Origin: Methanobacteriota archaeon
GTDB lineage: Archaea > Thermoplasmatota > Poseidoniia > Poseidoniales > Poseidoniaceae
DNA length: 25,221 bases
Assembly (NCBI GenBank): GCA_002707335.2
Contig: PAMN02000055.1
Coordinates: 30,836 to 56,056 of the forward strand
Direction: 5' to 3'
Below, piece after piece: positions 9,657-17,156 of the stretch. Numbering within the stretch: the stretch's first letter is position 1; the number at the start of each line of letters is the position of its first letter. The position numbers and the translations under genes are program-made. Under the pieces are notes generated by a model. It made no database searches. It was not told the origin of the DNA and was given only the letters and a program-made list of their open reading frames with translations.

Positions 9657-10736
9657 CTAAAGAATATCAGATTCTGTTCTACCATCCTGAATTATGAGAT
9701 CAGGATTTACTATCTCGTTATCTGAATGTGATACGATTAATGGTTGAACCCACATTAAAGGGCCACCAGATTCCCTTTCAAATGTGATAATGCATTCCCA
9801 ATGAACACGTATCAAGTCTCCATAGACAGTTCCAGGCCATTCGCCTTCTGGTGGGTCTAGAGTAAATTCCGAATCATCCAAGGTTATTTCATCTACACTT
9901 CCTGTACTCATTATTCTCATAGGTCTAAGAAACATACCACCTGGGACATCGTGCCGTTCCATGGGTGCGTCTTCCCCCATTCCTGTTCCGTCATCAAGGC
10001 CTTCCTCCCAGTGATGTGGAAGAGCCGTTGTAAGGCCAGGTGGTGGTTGTCCATTTGGATCTAAATTTAACGCGGCAAATAATCGGTGTCGAGCAGGTGG
10101 TAAAACTCCTACACGCCACGTAATTTTCATTGATTTCGTTTCAATAGGCAGTTGGTCAAAAATCACTTTACCCTTTAGATTTGAATCATTCTGAATTTCG
10201 TAAAATTCTATTTTTGGACTTTTTGGAGCATTCGAAAGGAACTCTTTTTGCCGAGTTAAATCACTTAAATTTGCTGCGACGCGTAGCACGATGGGTGTTA
10301 TTAGAAGAGGGACAATAAAAACGGCTAAAACTGGATAATCTAGTAATCCAAGGCGAATTTTACCAGTTCCAAAAGTAGGAATTCCCAAAGACCCTTGAAG
10401 AGGTGCTGTGAATAGATAAAACAAAGTAGTCATCATTATTATTACTGCGATGTTGATGAACTTTCTTGCCTTTGAGTGGATGGGATTTGGAAGTATATAC
10501 CATCCTGTCCTTTGTTTTTCAATAGCGGTTGGAATTTCACCATGATAATCTGAGTCAAATTGATAATCGCCTTCAACAATTCGTTCTACAAGCCATGAAT
10601 TTTCATTTCCCAATTTGAATGGTGGAACAACATTACCTTTGAGTTCGAAAGAATTCTCTGCAATTGGGATTTCCTCTGGATTCATCTTTGATGATTCAAA
10701 GGGAGGATACCTGACACGATGTCTAACCTTAACCAT
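9657..10736 (-). CDS. Two-TM membrane protein of unknown function
   Basis: About 359 aa from ATG 10736. Two hydrophobic helices are clear, at about residues 93-111 (INIAVIIMMTTLFYLFTAP) and 132-153 (YPVLAVFIVPLLITPIVLRVA), separated by a short Gly-rich loop. A polar N-terminal region of about 90 aa and a beta-rich C-terminal domain of about 200 aa flank them. No Sec signal, catalytic motif or recognised family is seen. Start choice: an ATG at 10748 overlaps the upstream flavoprotein stop as ATGA, but the ATG at 10736 is preceded by GAGGG at a good distance (ATGAGGGATAACATG), so I prefer it. Either way translation is coupled to the geranylgeranyl reductase homologue, which suggests a role near lipid or quinone metabolism; that is inference only. 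Confidence 0.75.
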   Translation of the reverse strand: MVKVRHRVRYPPFESSKMNPEEIPIAENSFELKGNVVPPFKLGNENSWLVERIVEGDYQFDSDYHGEIPTAIEKQRTGWYILPNPIHSKARKFINIAVIIMMTTLFYLFTAPLQGSLGIPTFGTGKIRLGLLDYPVLAVFIVPLLITPIVLRVAANLSDLTRQKEFLSNAPKSPKIEFYEIQNDSNLKGKVIFDQLPIETKSMKITWRVGVLPPARHRLFAALNLDPNGQPPPGLTTALPHHWEEGLDDGTGMGEDAPMERHDVPGGMFLRPMRIMSTGSVDEITLDDSEFTLDPPEGEWPGTVYGDLIRVHWECIITFERESGGPLMWVQPLIVSHSDNEIVNPDLIIQDGRTESDIL

Positions 10737-10744
10737 GTTATCCC

Positions 10745-11944
10745 TCATGCAAATAGTAACTTAACGCCGGCTCTAAGAGCTAACTTTCTAAATTCTGGAA
10801 CCCTTTTCAGTAAGGCTAATCCTAATGGAACAGGATGCTCTATATCCCCTATTTCATTTATGAGTTCCAATATTTCCGGCCGATTGAACATCGCAAAGTG
10901 AGAATCTAATTCTTCGTCGTCAGGAATCGTAACTAACAAATCTCGTAAAGCTCTCGCACGGTCTAAATCTTTGCTAAGAGATTTGTATGGTTTGCATACC
11001 TTTGCTAAATTACTTGACTTCAATTTATCTTCTGAGATACATTTTGACAATTTTTCAATGATTGCTTCAACTTGCCTGAACCCAGGTCCAATACCTCCAC
11101 CTGTTGTTGGTTTTGCCATTCCAGCAGCATCTCCGATTACCATCACTCTATCTTTGAAGGGTTTTCTAATCAAGCCACAAGGAACTGGACCACAATATCG
11201 AGATATCTCTTTGACATCTGCAAACCTGTCCTTCCATAATTCATGACTTATGAGAGAATTATAGCATTGTTCCATGCTCTTACCGTCCAAAAGATCAGCT
11301 TTCGACCATATTCCAATTCTATGAGTAGAGTCACCCGTTGGTATCACCCATGCAAAAAAACCAGGTGCAATATTTCTTCCAGTATACATCTCTAGCCAGT
11401 TATCTTTTCCTTCTAATCCCTGAACATCCGCTTGGAAACCAATCATCATTTCCTTTGGTCGACCCATTCGGAATTTCCTTCTTGTCCATGAGTGTGCACC
11501 ATCTGCTCCAACTAATAATTGACATTTTAAATTAACAATCTCACCATCATGGTCAACTGTAAGATTTACGTTTTCATTAGTAATTTCAGCATCTACTGGT
11601 TTCGATTTTAGCCAAAGGTGAGAACCTGCTTCCATAGCTTGCCTTACAACTCCTTGGTCGAATTTTTTCCTACAAACAACGTGTGTTCTTATTACCTCAT
11701 CATTTCCTACCGGAACTTGAATTCCAGATGGTGAGTGCATCAATGCACCATTAATGTCTTGCAATATCGTATCTTGTAGATTAACAGCTTGCATTGCAGG
11801 AGGGTTAACTAGTCCAGCACATTGGAATGGTCTACCTATTTCCGAGTGTTCTTCAATCATTAGTGTACTAATTCCTCTTGATGATAACTCGGTAGCCAAT
11901 CTGCCTCCAACAGGCCCAGCCCCTATGATTACCACTTGGTACAT
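10745..11944 (-). CDS. Geranylgeranyl reductase family FAD-dependent oxidoreductase
   Basis: 399 aa from the ATG at 11944 (MYQVVIIGAG), the usual family start. A TTG at 11974 and an ATG at 11968 in the same frame would add about ten residues and are less likely. FAD-binding hallmarks are GxGxxG (residues 8-13), 'CAGLV' at 42-46, 'GADGAHS' at 146-152, 'APGFFAWVIP' (the PxxYxWxFP-like motif of the geranylgeranyl reductase family) and 'VIGDAAGMAKPTTGGGIG' at about 269-286. The family reduces isoprenoid double bonds, either in archaeal glycerolipid chains or in prenyl tails of quinones and pigments; the substrate here cannot be told from sequence. The four-base ATGA at 10745-10748 and the GAGGG inside the next gene couple it to the two-TM protein downstream. 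Confidence 0.88.
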   Translation of the reverse strand: MYQVVIIGAGPVGGRLATELSSRGISTLMIEEHSEIGRPFQCAGLVNPPAMQAVNLQDTILQDINGALMHSPSGIQVPVGNDEVIRTHVVCRKKFDQGVVRQAMEAGSHLWLKSKPVDAEITNENVNLTVDHDGEIVNLKCQLLVGADGAHSWTRRKFRMGRPKEMMIGFQADVQGLEGKDNWLEMYTGRNIAPGFFAWVIPTGDSTHRIGIWSKADLLDGKSMEQCYNSLISHELWKDRFADVKEISRYCGPVPCGLIRKPFKDRVMVIGDAAGMAKPTTGGGIGPGFRQVEAIIEKLSKCISEDKLKSSNLAKVCKPYKSLSKDLDRARALRDLLVTIPDDEELDSHFAMFNRPEILELINEIGDIEHPVPLGLALLKRVPEFRKLALRAGVKLLFA

Positions 11945-11986
11945 TAGTACGCCGTGAAGTTTCTCCATTGTCAAGGTTGTGTAAAT

Positions 11987-14737
11987 TTATTTCTTGGCAA
12001 AGCGATATCCAATCGATTCATTGGCTTTCATGTACAATATTGCAGTAAATGGTTTGCCAGATTTTTTTGATACAAAATCGTCAAAAGGACCGATTTTCTT
12101 GTTCTCAATCATTTCTTTTGCTTCTGACCTTGTGATTTCTCTTTTGCTCATCTCTCTAGCAATTGAGATTTTACATCCGCTTGTATTGGACTCAGACTGG
12201 TAATGTGTCGGAGTTTCAATGACACCAACATTATGCTTTGGACATACACCAACTATTCCTTCCACTACCTCAAATTTCTTTGCATCTGGGGATATTGCTC
12301 TAGGCAGGAATTCGAATGTAGTTTTGACGTCACCAAGAACTAAGTATGCAGAAAACGGTTGATTCCTCCTTGATGTAAAGTCCTCAATTAATTCGGATTT
12401 TCCTTCAGTGAGAATTCGTTTAGCAGTTTCTTTACCAATTTCTCTTTTACAAATTACTCTTCCAATGCCACGGAATTTACAATCTTCACCGTCGCAAGAG
12501 TAGAATGAAGCGCCTATTCTGATGTTACCACTTTCACATTTTGGGCACTCACATAGGATTTCATCATCTTCTCCTACGGCATTGTCAGCATTCCCTCCAA
12601 CCGATATGCCGGTTTTCACCAATTTCACATCAGCTTCGTATGTTTCTCCACTCATGGAATAGAAACCATGCAAATTCTTTACTTCTTTTTGCTCTAGCAA
12701 TTTAGTTACAGTGGTTCGATCGAACCAACGGCCACTCGAATCCTTCCAAATTACGAAAGGACATCCTGAATCGCGACCCTTATTTTCTTCACAAATATAT
12801 GACATTACGGTTTCTTTCATTCCCGCATTACATTCAGGACAACAACCGACACTATTTTCATGAACGTAAAACTGATTTCTATCATGGTTTCTAATAGATT
12901 CAACCAATTCATTTGCTAAAGAGGATATTGTTTCCATGTATTCTGAACGGGTGACGTTTCCTTTTTGGACTCCTGATAATTTCGATTCCATTTCTCCTGT
13001 TAGGTCGGCAGATGTTATCCACTCGACTGGAATTCTTCGAAGCATATCAATTAATCTAATTCCATGCGGATTTGCTCTTATTGAGCCACCCTTTCCTCTT
13101 GAAATGAACTCTCTTGAAATCAATTTTTCAATTGTTTCAGCCCTAGTAGCAGGAGTTCCAAGGCCTTTATCCTTCATTGCTGCAGATAAATCCTCATCGT
13201 CAATGTCCTTTCCAGCATTTTCCATGAGTCGTAACAGACCGGCCTCTTTCAGCCTTCCAACAGGTTTGGTTTTTTCTTCTTTGAATTCATGATTTAAAAT
13301 TTCAGCATCAATTGGGTTAGATTTCAATTCTCCCCAACCTTCCGGAAATTTTTGATTCTTTGGCCTAACAGCCCTCCAGCCCGGATCTTTGATATTTCTT
13401 GCTTCTTTGATGAATTCCTGTCCACTCTTACTCGCAATTCTTTTTTGAACAGTCCATATTGCTTCTGGATGGAATGAAGCAAGGAATTGTCTAGATATCA
13501 AATCATAGAGTTTAGCAGCATCACTTGAAAGATTACTGTCAGGTAATTTTCCAGTTGGGATTATTGCAAAGTGATCTGAAACTTTAGAGTTGTCAAAATT
13601 TCTTTTTGAATTTTTTAAACCATTATCGACTAAAAATTTTGAATGTGGTTCAAGAGAATCCTGTGCTCCAAGTTGCCTGACAATTTTCGATATTTCTTCT
13701 AACATGTCCTCTGGCAAGTGCCGGGAATCGGTACGTGGATATGTTGTCAGCTTGTATGTGTCATACAATTCTTGAGCAACAGATAATGTTCTTCTTGCCG
13801 ACCATGACCACATGTTATTTGCTTCTCTTTGCAAACTTGTTAAATCAAAATTCAAAGGAGGTTTCTCTTTGCTTTCTTTATTTTTCTGCTGAACCGAAAA
13901 CTTACCTTTGGATGCCAAGATTTTTTCTACAGTTTCTTTTTCAGAAATATCGGTAATTCTGTGAGATTTTAGTTCAGGCCTTGCTGGATCGTCTTTATGA
14001 CCTACTCGCTCCCATCTCGCAGACCATTCAGCATCATCTGCTGCAAATTTAGCTTCCAAACTCCAAAAAGGTTCTGGATTGTGCGACAAAATTTTCATCT
14101 CATGGTCTACAATCATTCCTAGTGTGGCAGTTTGTACTCTGCCCAAAGAGAGTGATTTCTTGTCCCTCCTCCCAACTCTAAGTAAGGTTGAGGCAACACG
14201 AGACCCGTTCATACCAATTATCCAATCTGCTTCGGCTCTTGATTCAGCAGCGTCCTTTAGGTCGTTATAATCATTTGAACTTTTTCGATTATCCCAAGCG
14301 TTCTGGATAGCATCTTTTGTCATAGATTGCAACCACATTCTTGATGATGGCACCTTAATCTTGGCATGTTGCACGATTCTTCTAAAAATTAGTTCACCTT
14401 CTCTTGCAGCGTCACAGGCGTTCACAACTTCAGTACAAGTTTTTGCAGTTATTATTTTCTTGATTGCTGTAAGTTGTTTTTTGTTTGAACCCCTCCCCCC
14501 AATTGGTTTTAATTGAAATTCGCTGGGAATAAAAGGTAATTTGTCCAAACTTTTATGCCAGTTTTTGAAAGATTCATCATACTCTTCTGGTGTTCGCAAC
14601 TCCAACAAATGTCCAACAGCCCAAGTAACAATAATCTCATCCGATTCCCAATGTGTATCCATTTTTTTCTTCACATTGAGAGTATGTGCTATGTCGGCGG
14701 CAACACTAGGTTTTTCGGCGATAATTACCGCTGGCAT
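11987..14737 (-). CDS. topB: DNA topoisomerase III (type IA) with zinc-ribbon and C-terminal repeats
   Basis: 916 aa from ATG 14737 (MPAVIIAEKPSVA). The frame stays open to a GTG at 14794, but those codons lie in a promoter-like region with a palindrome and precede the conserved Toprim start, so I reject that extension. The Toprim domain has 'AEKPS' and 'DAAREGE'; the 'ESRAEADWIIGMNGSR' helix and 'SLGRVQTATL' follow. The active-site tyrosine is Y333 in 'TTYPRTDSRHLP'. After about residue 630 come Cys-rich elements: 'CCPEC...CPF' and 'CECPKC...CDGEDC'. Two 'Toprim_Crpt'-like repeats follow (KREI..A..IL..GKS..I.DF.SRRNQPFSAYL and its copy near the C-terminus). This tail is common in bacterial topoisomerase III, suggesting ancient bacterial origin. 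Role: relaxation and decatenation of single-stranded or replication intermediates. Confidence 0.94.
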   Translation of the reverse strand: MPAVIIAEKPSVAADIAHTLNVKKKMDTHWESDEIIVTWAVGHLLELRTPEEYDESFKNWHKSLDKLPFIPSEFQLKPIGGRGSNKKQLTAIKKIITAKTCTEVVNACDAAREGELIFRRIVQHAKIKVPSSRMWLQSMTKDAIQNAWDNRKSSNDYNDLKDAAESRAEADWIIGMNGSRVASTLLRVGRRDKKSLSLGRVQTATLGMIVDHEMKILSHNPEPFWSLEAKFAADDAEWSARWERVGHKDDPARPELKSHRITDISEKETVEKILASKGKFSVQQKNKESKEKPPLNFDLTSLQREANNMWSWSARRTLSVAQELYDTYKLTTYPRTDSRHLPEDMLEEISKIVRQLGAQDSLEPHSKFLVDNGLKNSKRNFDNSKVSDHFAIIPTGKLPDSNLSSDAAKLYDLISRQFLASFHPEAIWTVQKRIASKSGQEFIKEARNIKDPGWRAVRPKNQKFPEGWGELKSNPIDAEILNHEFKEEKTKPVGRLKEAGLLRLMENAGKDIDDEDLSAAMKDKGLGTPATRAETIEKLISREFISRGKGGSIRANPHGIRLIDMLRRIPVEWITSADLTGEMESKLSGVQKGNVTRSEYMETISSLANELVESIRNHDRNQFYVHENSVGCCPECNAGMKETVMSYICEENKGRDSGCPFVIWKDSSGRWFDRTTVTKLLEQKEVKNLHGFYSMSGETYEADVKLVKTGISVGGNADNAVGEDDEILCECPKCESGNIRIGASFYSCDGEDCKFRGIGRVICKREIGKETAKRILTEGKSELIEDFTSRRNQPFSAYLVLGDVKTTFEFLPRAISPDAKKFEVVEGIVGVCPKHNVGVIETPTHYQSESNTSGCKISIAREMSKREITRSEAKEMIENKKIGPFDDFVSKKSGKPFTAILYMKANESIGYRFAKK

Positions 14738-14792
14738 GTTTCTAAGGGGGAAAACCGGCGATACTTGAAGTCTCGTTTTGATTGGTTTTGTC

Positions 14793-14812
14793 ACAGTTAC
14801 TTTAGTAACTGT
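14793..14812. promoter_or_regulatory. Perfect 9-bp-arm palindrome upstream of topB, possible operator
   Basis: ACAGTTACT and AGTAACTGT are exact reverse complements separated by TT. The palindrome lies 55 bases upstream of the preferred topB ATG and 14 bases beyond the stop of the small upstream gene. A two-base spacer makes it a poor RNA hairpin but a plausible dimeric repressor site. There is no T-run after it on the + strand; the T-run (TTTTTT) precedes it when read on the minus strand. Its function is inferred. Confidence 0.4.
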
Positions 14813-14826
14813 AGAAAAAACATATT

Positions 14827-15213
14827 CTAAATTCCACTCATTTTTTTTCTACGGAGGACTTCATTCCATTCCCCCTCTGCACCCGGGCCTCCACAGCCCA
14901 CACAACCAGGATAACCCGCTTGGAGTAATTCAACCACCTGTTCCTCAAAGTCAGACCAGGTTGCTTCCGGCACCCAACATGTTGCAATGTCTGGCTCTAA
15001 ACCACCGATTTGAAAAAGTCCTTCAGATGACAGAATTCCTGTGTTTATAATTGGTAATTCTAATCTTTCAGGAATGTAGTCTGAAATTAATTGAACTATA
15101 TTGTGCGCGTCACTTTCATGTTCTTTTGGAACACGCATATTGCATCCTTCTGTTCTAAGGAATCTACGAGCGGCTTCTCTCAGCGATGGCCACCTTAGGT
15201 CATTTATCTGCAC
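14827..15213 (-). CDS. Small conserved-looking protein of unknown function
   Basis: 128 aa, not recognised. It opens with an Arg-rich amphipathic segment (LREAARRFLRTEGCNMRVP) followed by 'ESDAHNIVQLISDYIPERLELPIINTG'. The C-terminal third contains 'ATWSDFEEQVVELLQAGYPGC' and then 'VGCGGPGAEGEW', a CxxCGG motif that might bind metal. The predicted protein is soluble and mixed alpha/beta. It lies 13 bases past the palindrome ahead of topB and could be in the same transcription unit, or the palindrome could mark a separate topB promoter. It is divergent from pyrD, with 55 bases between the two start codons. It is judged real because it fills the only gap between topB and pyrD in a dense region and has normal composition. 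Confidence 0.6.
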   Translation of the reverse strand: MQINDLRWPSLREAARRFLRTEGCNMRVPKEHESDAHNIVQLISDYIPERLELPIINTGILSSEGLFQIGGLEPDIATCWVPEATWSDFEEQVVELLQAGYPGCVGCGGPGAEGEWNEVLRRKKMSGI

Positions 15214-15268
15214 ATATCAATCCAGGTTTGGGCAAGATTTGAAGAATACGGCTTTCAGGGTTAGAATC

Positions 15269-16333
15269 ATGGGGATCGGGTACAAACTTTTTGCACGCCC
15301 GATTCTTGCTCTGCAAGACAGTGAGAAAGCACACAAGAGATCTCTGATTGGGCTAAGATTATTTGCTTGGACATTTATCGGGAGAATGTTACTTAGGATA
15401 CTTTACAAACCAAAAAATATAGATTCAGAATTGTTTGAATTAAATTTTAACAATCCACTTGGATTAGCGGCAGGTATGGACAAAAAAGCCGAAGCGATGA
15501 TTGGTTGGGAAACACTTGGTTTTGGTTTTATTGAGATAGGTGGAGTTACTGAGCAAAAACAAAATGGAAATCCCAGACCCAGAATGTTCCGTGACGGAAA
15601 AAATCTTGCATTGGTGAATAGAATGGGTTTCAATAATCCTGGAAGCGTTGAAATGAGTGAGCATCTAAAAACTGTGAAAAAACCTTCAGTTCCAGTTTTC
15701 CTCAATCTTGGTAAATCCAAGACCACAAGTCTTGAAGATGCGCATTTTGATTATGCCAAAACAGTTGAAAGATGTTTCGAATATGTCGATGGTTTTGTCA
15801 TTAATGTTTCATCACCAAACACACCGAACCTTAGGGAATTACAGAAAGACGATGACCTTGCAAGAATAATACTCGAAGTTCAAAAATATTCAGGAGAAAA
15901 ACCAGTATTAGTAAAGATATCACCCGACTTGGAAGATATGCAGATAAAATCCATTGTTGACACAGCAAAGGGTTTAGGTTGTGCTGGTATAGTTGCAACG
16001 AATACAACAGTATCAAGACCCAACAATAACGGTATAATGGCTGAAACTGGTGGATTATCAGGTGAACCACTAAAATCTCGATCAACAGAAGTTATTCGCC
16101 TGATTGCAGACCATACCGACGGCCAGTGGCCTATAATCGGGGTTGGTGGAATCTCATCTGCTTCTGATGCATATGACAAGATATCAAATGGGGCTTGCTT
16201 AGTACAAATCTATTCATCATTAGTATTCGAAGGGCCAGCTGTCATCAAACAAATCGTTAATGGCTTAGACAAGAGAATGAAAAAAGAAGGAATAGCAAGT
16301 TTACCCGATTTAATTGGCTCGGCGAGGTCGTGA
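15269..16333 (+). CDS. pyrD: Dihydroorotate dehydrogenase, class 2 (quinone-dependent)
   Basis: 354 aa from ATG 15269. The open frame extends upstream to 15101, but that part overlaps the divergent small gene and precedes the normal family start. The N-terminal amphipathic segment (residues 5-45, 'LFARPILALQDSEKAHKRSLIGLRLFAW') is the membrane-associated quinone tunnel helix of class 2 enzymes. FMN-domain motifs are 'NPLGLAAGMDKKAE', 'NRMGFNN', 'NVSSPNTPNLR' (the catalytic base is a serine, S181/S182, as in class 2, not the class 1 cysteine), 'VKISPDL', 'GGLSGEPL' and 'IIGVGGI'. It oxidises dihydroorotate to orotate in pyrimidine synthesis and passes electrons to the quinone pool. Class 2 is less usual in archaea than class 1B and may have been acquired from bacteria. 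The next gene follows after 3 bases. Confidence 0.94.
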   Translation: MGIGYKLFARPILALQDSEKAHKRSLIGLRLFAWTFIGRMLLRILYKPKNIDSELFELNFNNPLGLAAGMDKKAEAMIGWETLGFGFIEIGGVTEQKQNGNPRPRMFRDGKNLALVNRMGFNNPGSVEMSEHLKTVKKPSVPVFLNLGKSKTTSLEDAHFDYAKTVERCFEYVDGFVINVSSPNTPNLRELQKDDDLARIILEVQKYSGEKPVLVKISPDLEDMQIKSIVDTAKGLGCAGIVATNTTVSRPNNNGIMAETGGLSGEPLKSRSTEVIRLIADHTDGQWPIIGVGGISSASDAYDKISNGACLVQIYSSLVFEGPAVIKQIVNGLDKRMKKEGIASLPDLIGSARS

Positions 16334-16336
16334 TTT

Positions 16337-16720
16337 ATGTTAACTCACAGAACACGATTACTCTTGATTGGGGGAATTCTTACAGTTGCTTTAGGTGCAA
16401 CCTTGTTGTTACAAACACCAGAAGCAACAAGATCAATAGATGAGGTAATGGAATCACCAAGTAAACTGGAAGGAAAAGAAATCGCAATTCGAGGCGAAGT
16501 TCTCGATTACAGTATAGATGAATTTAATTCAACCTTCATCATTCATGGTGAGGATTCTCAATTGCTTGTTGATTTCAGCCAAGCTAGTGTTTCAAACGGT
16601 TTAGATAACAACAGGACTGTGTATGCCGAAGGAGTTTTGGTTTACTCAGACGGAATTTGGATATTTGAGGCCGAAGTAATCAAGACTAGTTGTCCGTCAA
16701 AATATGAAGAAGCCGAATAA
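16337..16720 (+). CDS. ccmE: CcmE-like haem chaperone with CXXXY motif
   Basis: 127 aa. A single N-terminal membrane helix (about residues 7-25) is followed by a compact beta-barrel: 'SIDEVMESPSKLEGKEIAIRGEV' is the CcmE-type OB-fold opening ('l.G...rv.G.V'), and 'VYAEGVLV.DGIWIFEAEVI' the closing strands. CcmE carries haem to apocytochrome c in system I maturation. In most bacteria the haem ligand lies in an HXXXY motif near the C-terminus; here the equivalent is C119-P-S-K-Y123 (CXXXY), the variant known from archaea and some sulfate reducers. The protein is slightly short, ending five residues after the tyrosine. It starts 3 bases after pyrD, whose 3' end supplies a GAGGT ribosome binding site. 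No other ccm gene is in the window. A generic OB-fold protein is the alternative. Confidence 0.72.
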   Translation: MLTHRTRLLLIGGILTVALGATLLLQTPEATRSIDEVMESPSKLEGKEIAIRGEVLDYSIDEFNSTFIIHGEDSQLLVDFSQASVSNGLDNNRTVYAEGVLVYSDGIWIFEAEVIKTSCPSKYEEAE

Positions 16721-16736
16721 TAGTTCATTCGGTGGG

Positions 16737-16745
16737 TTCAAAATG
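16737..16745 (+). promoter_or_regulatory. Possible TATA-like element for the SRP RNA
   Basis: The AT-rich run TTCAAAATG lies about 25 bases before the 5' end proposed for the SRP RNA, which is the spacing expected of an archaeal TATA box. It is a weak match, and it is placed mainly by that spacing. Confidence 0.25.
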
Positions 16746-16761
16746 GTAAGGCCTTACGGCG

Positions 16762-17070
16762 TGATGGGATAGGAGGGGAGTTTGCGTGCCCTCTTCCGCA
16801 AATCGCATATGGCGGTCCGAAAGCCAAGGGGCGGCTCAGCCGGCTCATGGATTCCTACAGGCGGACGTTGATGTCTCGCCCCCACGTGACTCGGGTGTCA
16901 CGAACCGAAGCCGGAAGGAATCGGGAAATGGATAACCGGGGGAACAGGTCAGGCCGGGAACGGAGCAGCCCTACCTGGGGCCATGGGTGCCGTGGGGATA
17001 CGGGATGGAGAAAGTCTGTAGATTTGGTTCATGGGTACGAGATTCCACCTTTGGAATTCCCACCTCCTCC
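16762..17070 (+). ncRNA. ffs: Signal recognition particle RNA (archaeal 7S RNA)
   Basis: A GC-rich island between low-GC genes. The helix 8 core at 16947-16970 reads GGTCAGG, then CCG-GGAA-CGG (a GNRA tetraloop on a 3-bp stem), then AGCAGCC, the universal SRP54-binding signature. It is closed by CAGGT (16945-16949) with ACCTG (16973-16977). Helix 6 can form from GTGAC (16886-16890) and GTCAC (16897-16901). Helix 5 is supported by CCCCACG (16880-16886) with CGTGGGG (16991-16997), CTACAG (16855-16860) with CTGTAG (17016-17021), and CATG (16846) with CATG (17030). AGGAGG (16771-16776) and CCTCCT (17063-17068) can form the terminal helix 1, giving about 310 nt, the usual archaeal size. Ends are approximate; GGTGGG (16731-16736) with CCCACC (17059-17064) would give a longer alternative. 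With SRP54 and SRP19 the RNA directs membrane and secreted proteins to the translocon. Confidence 0.9.
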
Positions 17071-17156
17071 AGAAGCAAAATCAATGCTCTAATTTGTTGT
17101 ATTTATCTACACTCGGATAAACAAAACTATGTATCCTGGCCTACAAATTGATAAAC
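17071..17156 (+). other. Intergenic region after the SRP RNA, T-rich
   Basis: This spacer contains a T-rich tract (TTTGTTGTATTTAT, about 17094-17107) that could act as an archaeal T-tract terminator for the SRP RNA. The rest probably holds the promoter of the ABA4-like gene. Nothing else is recognised. Confidence 0.35.

Noticed and set aside
14738..14794. Upstream extension of topB to a GTG start
   Set aside because: The added residues precede the conserved Toprim opening and run into the palindrome; ATG 14737 gives the normal N-terminus.
14793..14812. Palindrome as a transcription terminator
   Set aside because: The two-base loop and lack of a following T-run on either strand argue against it; listed instead as a possible operator.
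15101..15268. Upstream extension of pyrD to an earlier start
   Set aside because: It would overlap the divergent small gene by 113 bases, and the class 2 N-terminal helix begins right after ATG 15269.
16762..17070. RNase P RNA as an alternative identity for the structured RNA
   Set aside because: The helix 8 signature GGTCAGG...GGAA...AGCAGCC and the supporting helix 5 pairings are specific for SRP RNA, and no RNase P core motifs were found.
16847..17092. 81-codon open frame on the + strand within the GC-rich island
   Set aside because: It lies inside the SRP RNA, is Arg/Gly-rich as expected for translated structured RNA, and has no ribosome binding site.
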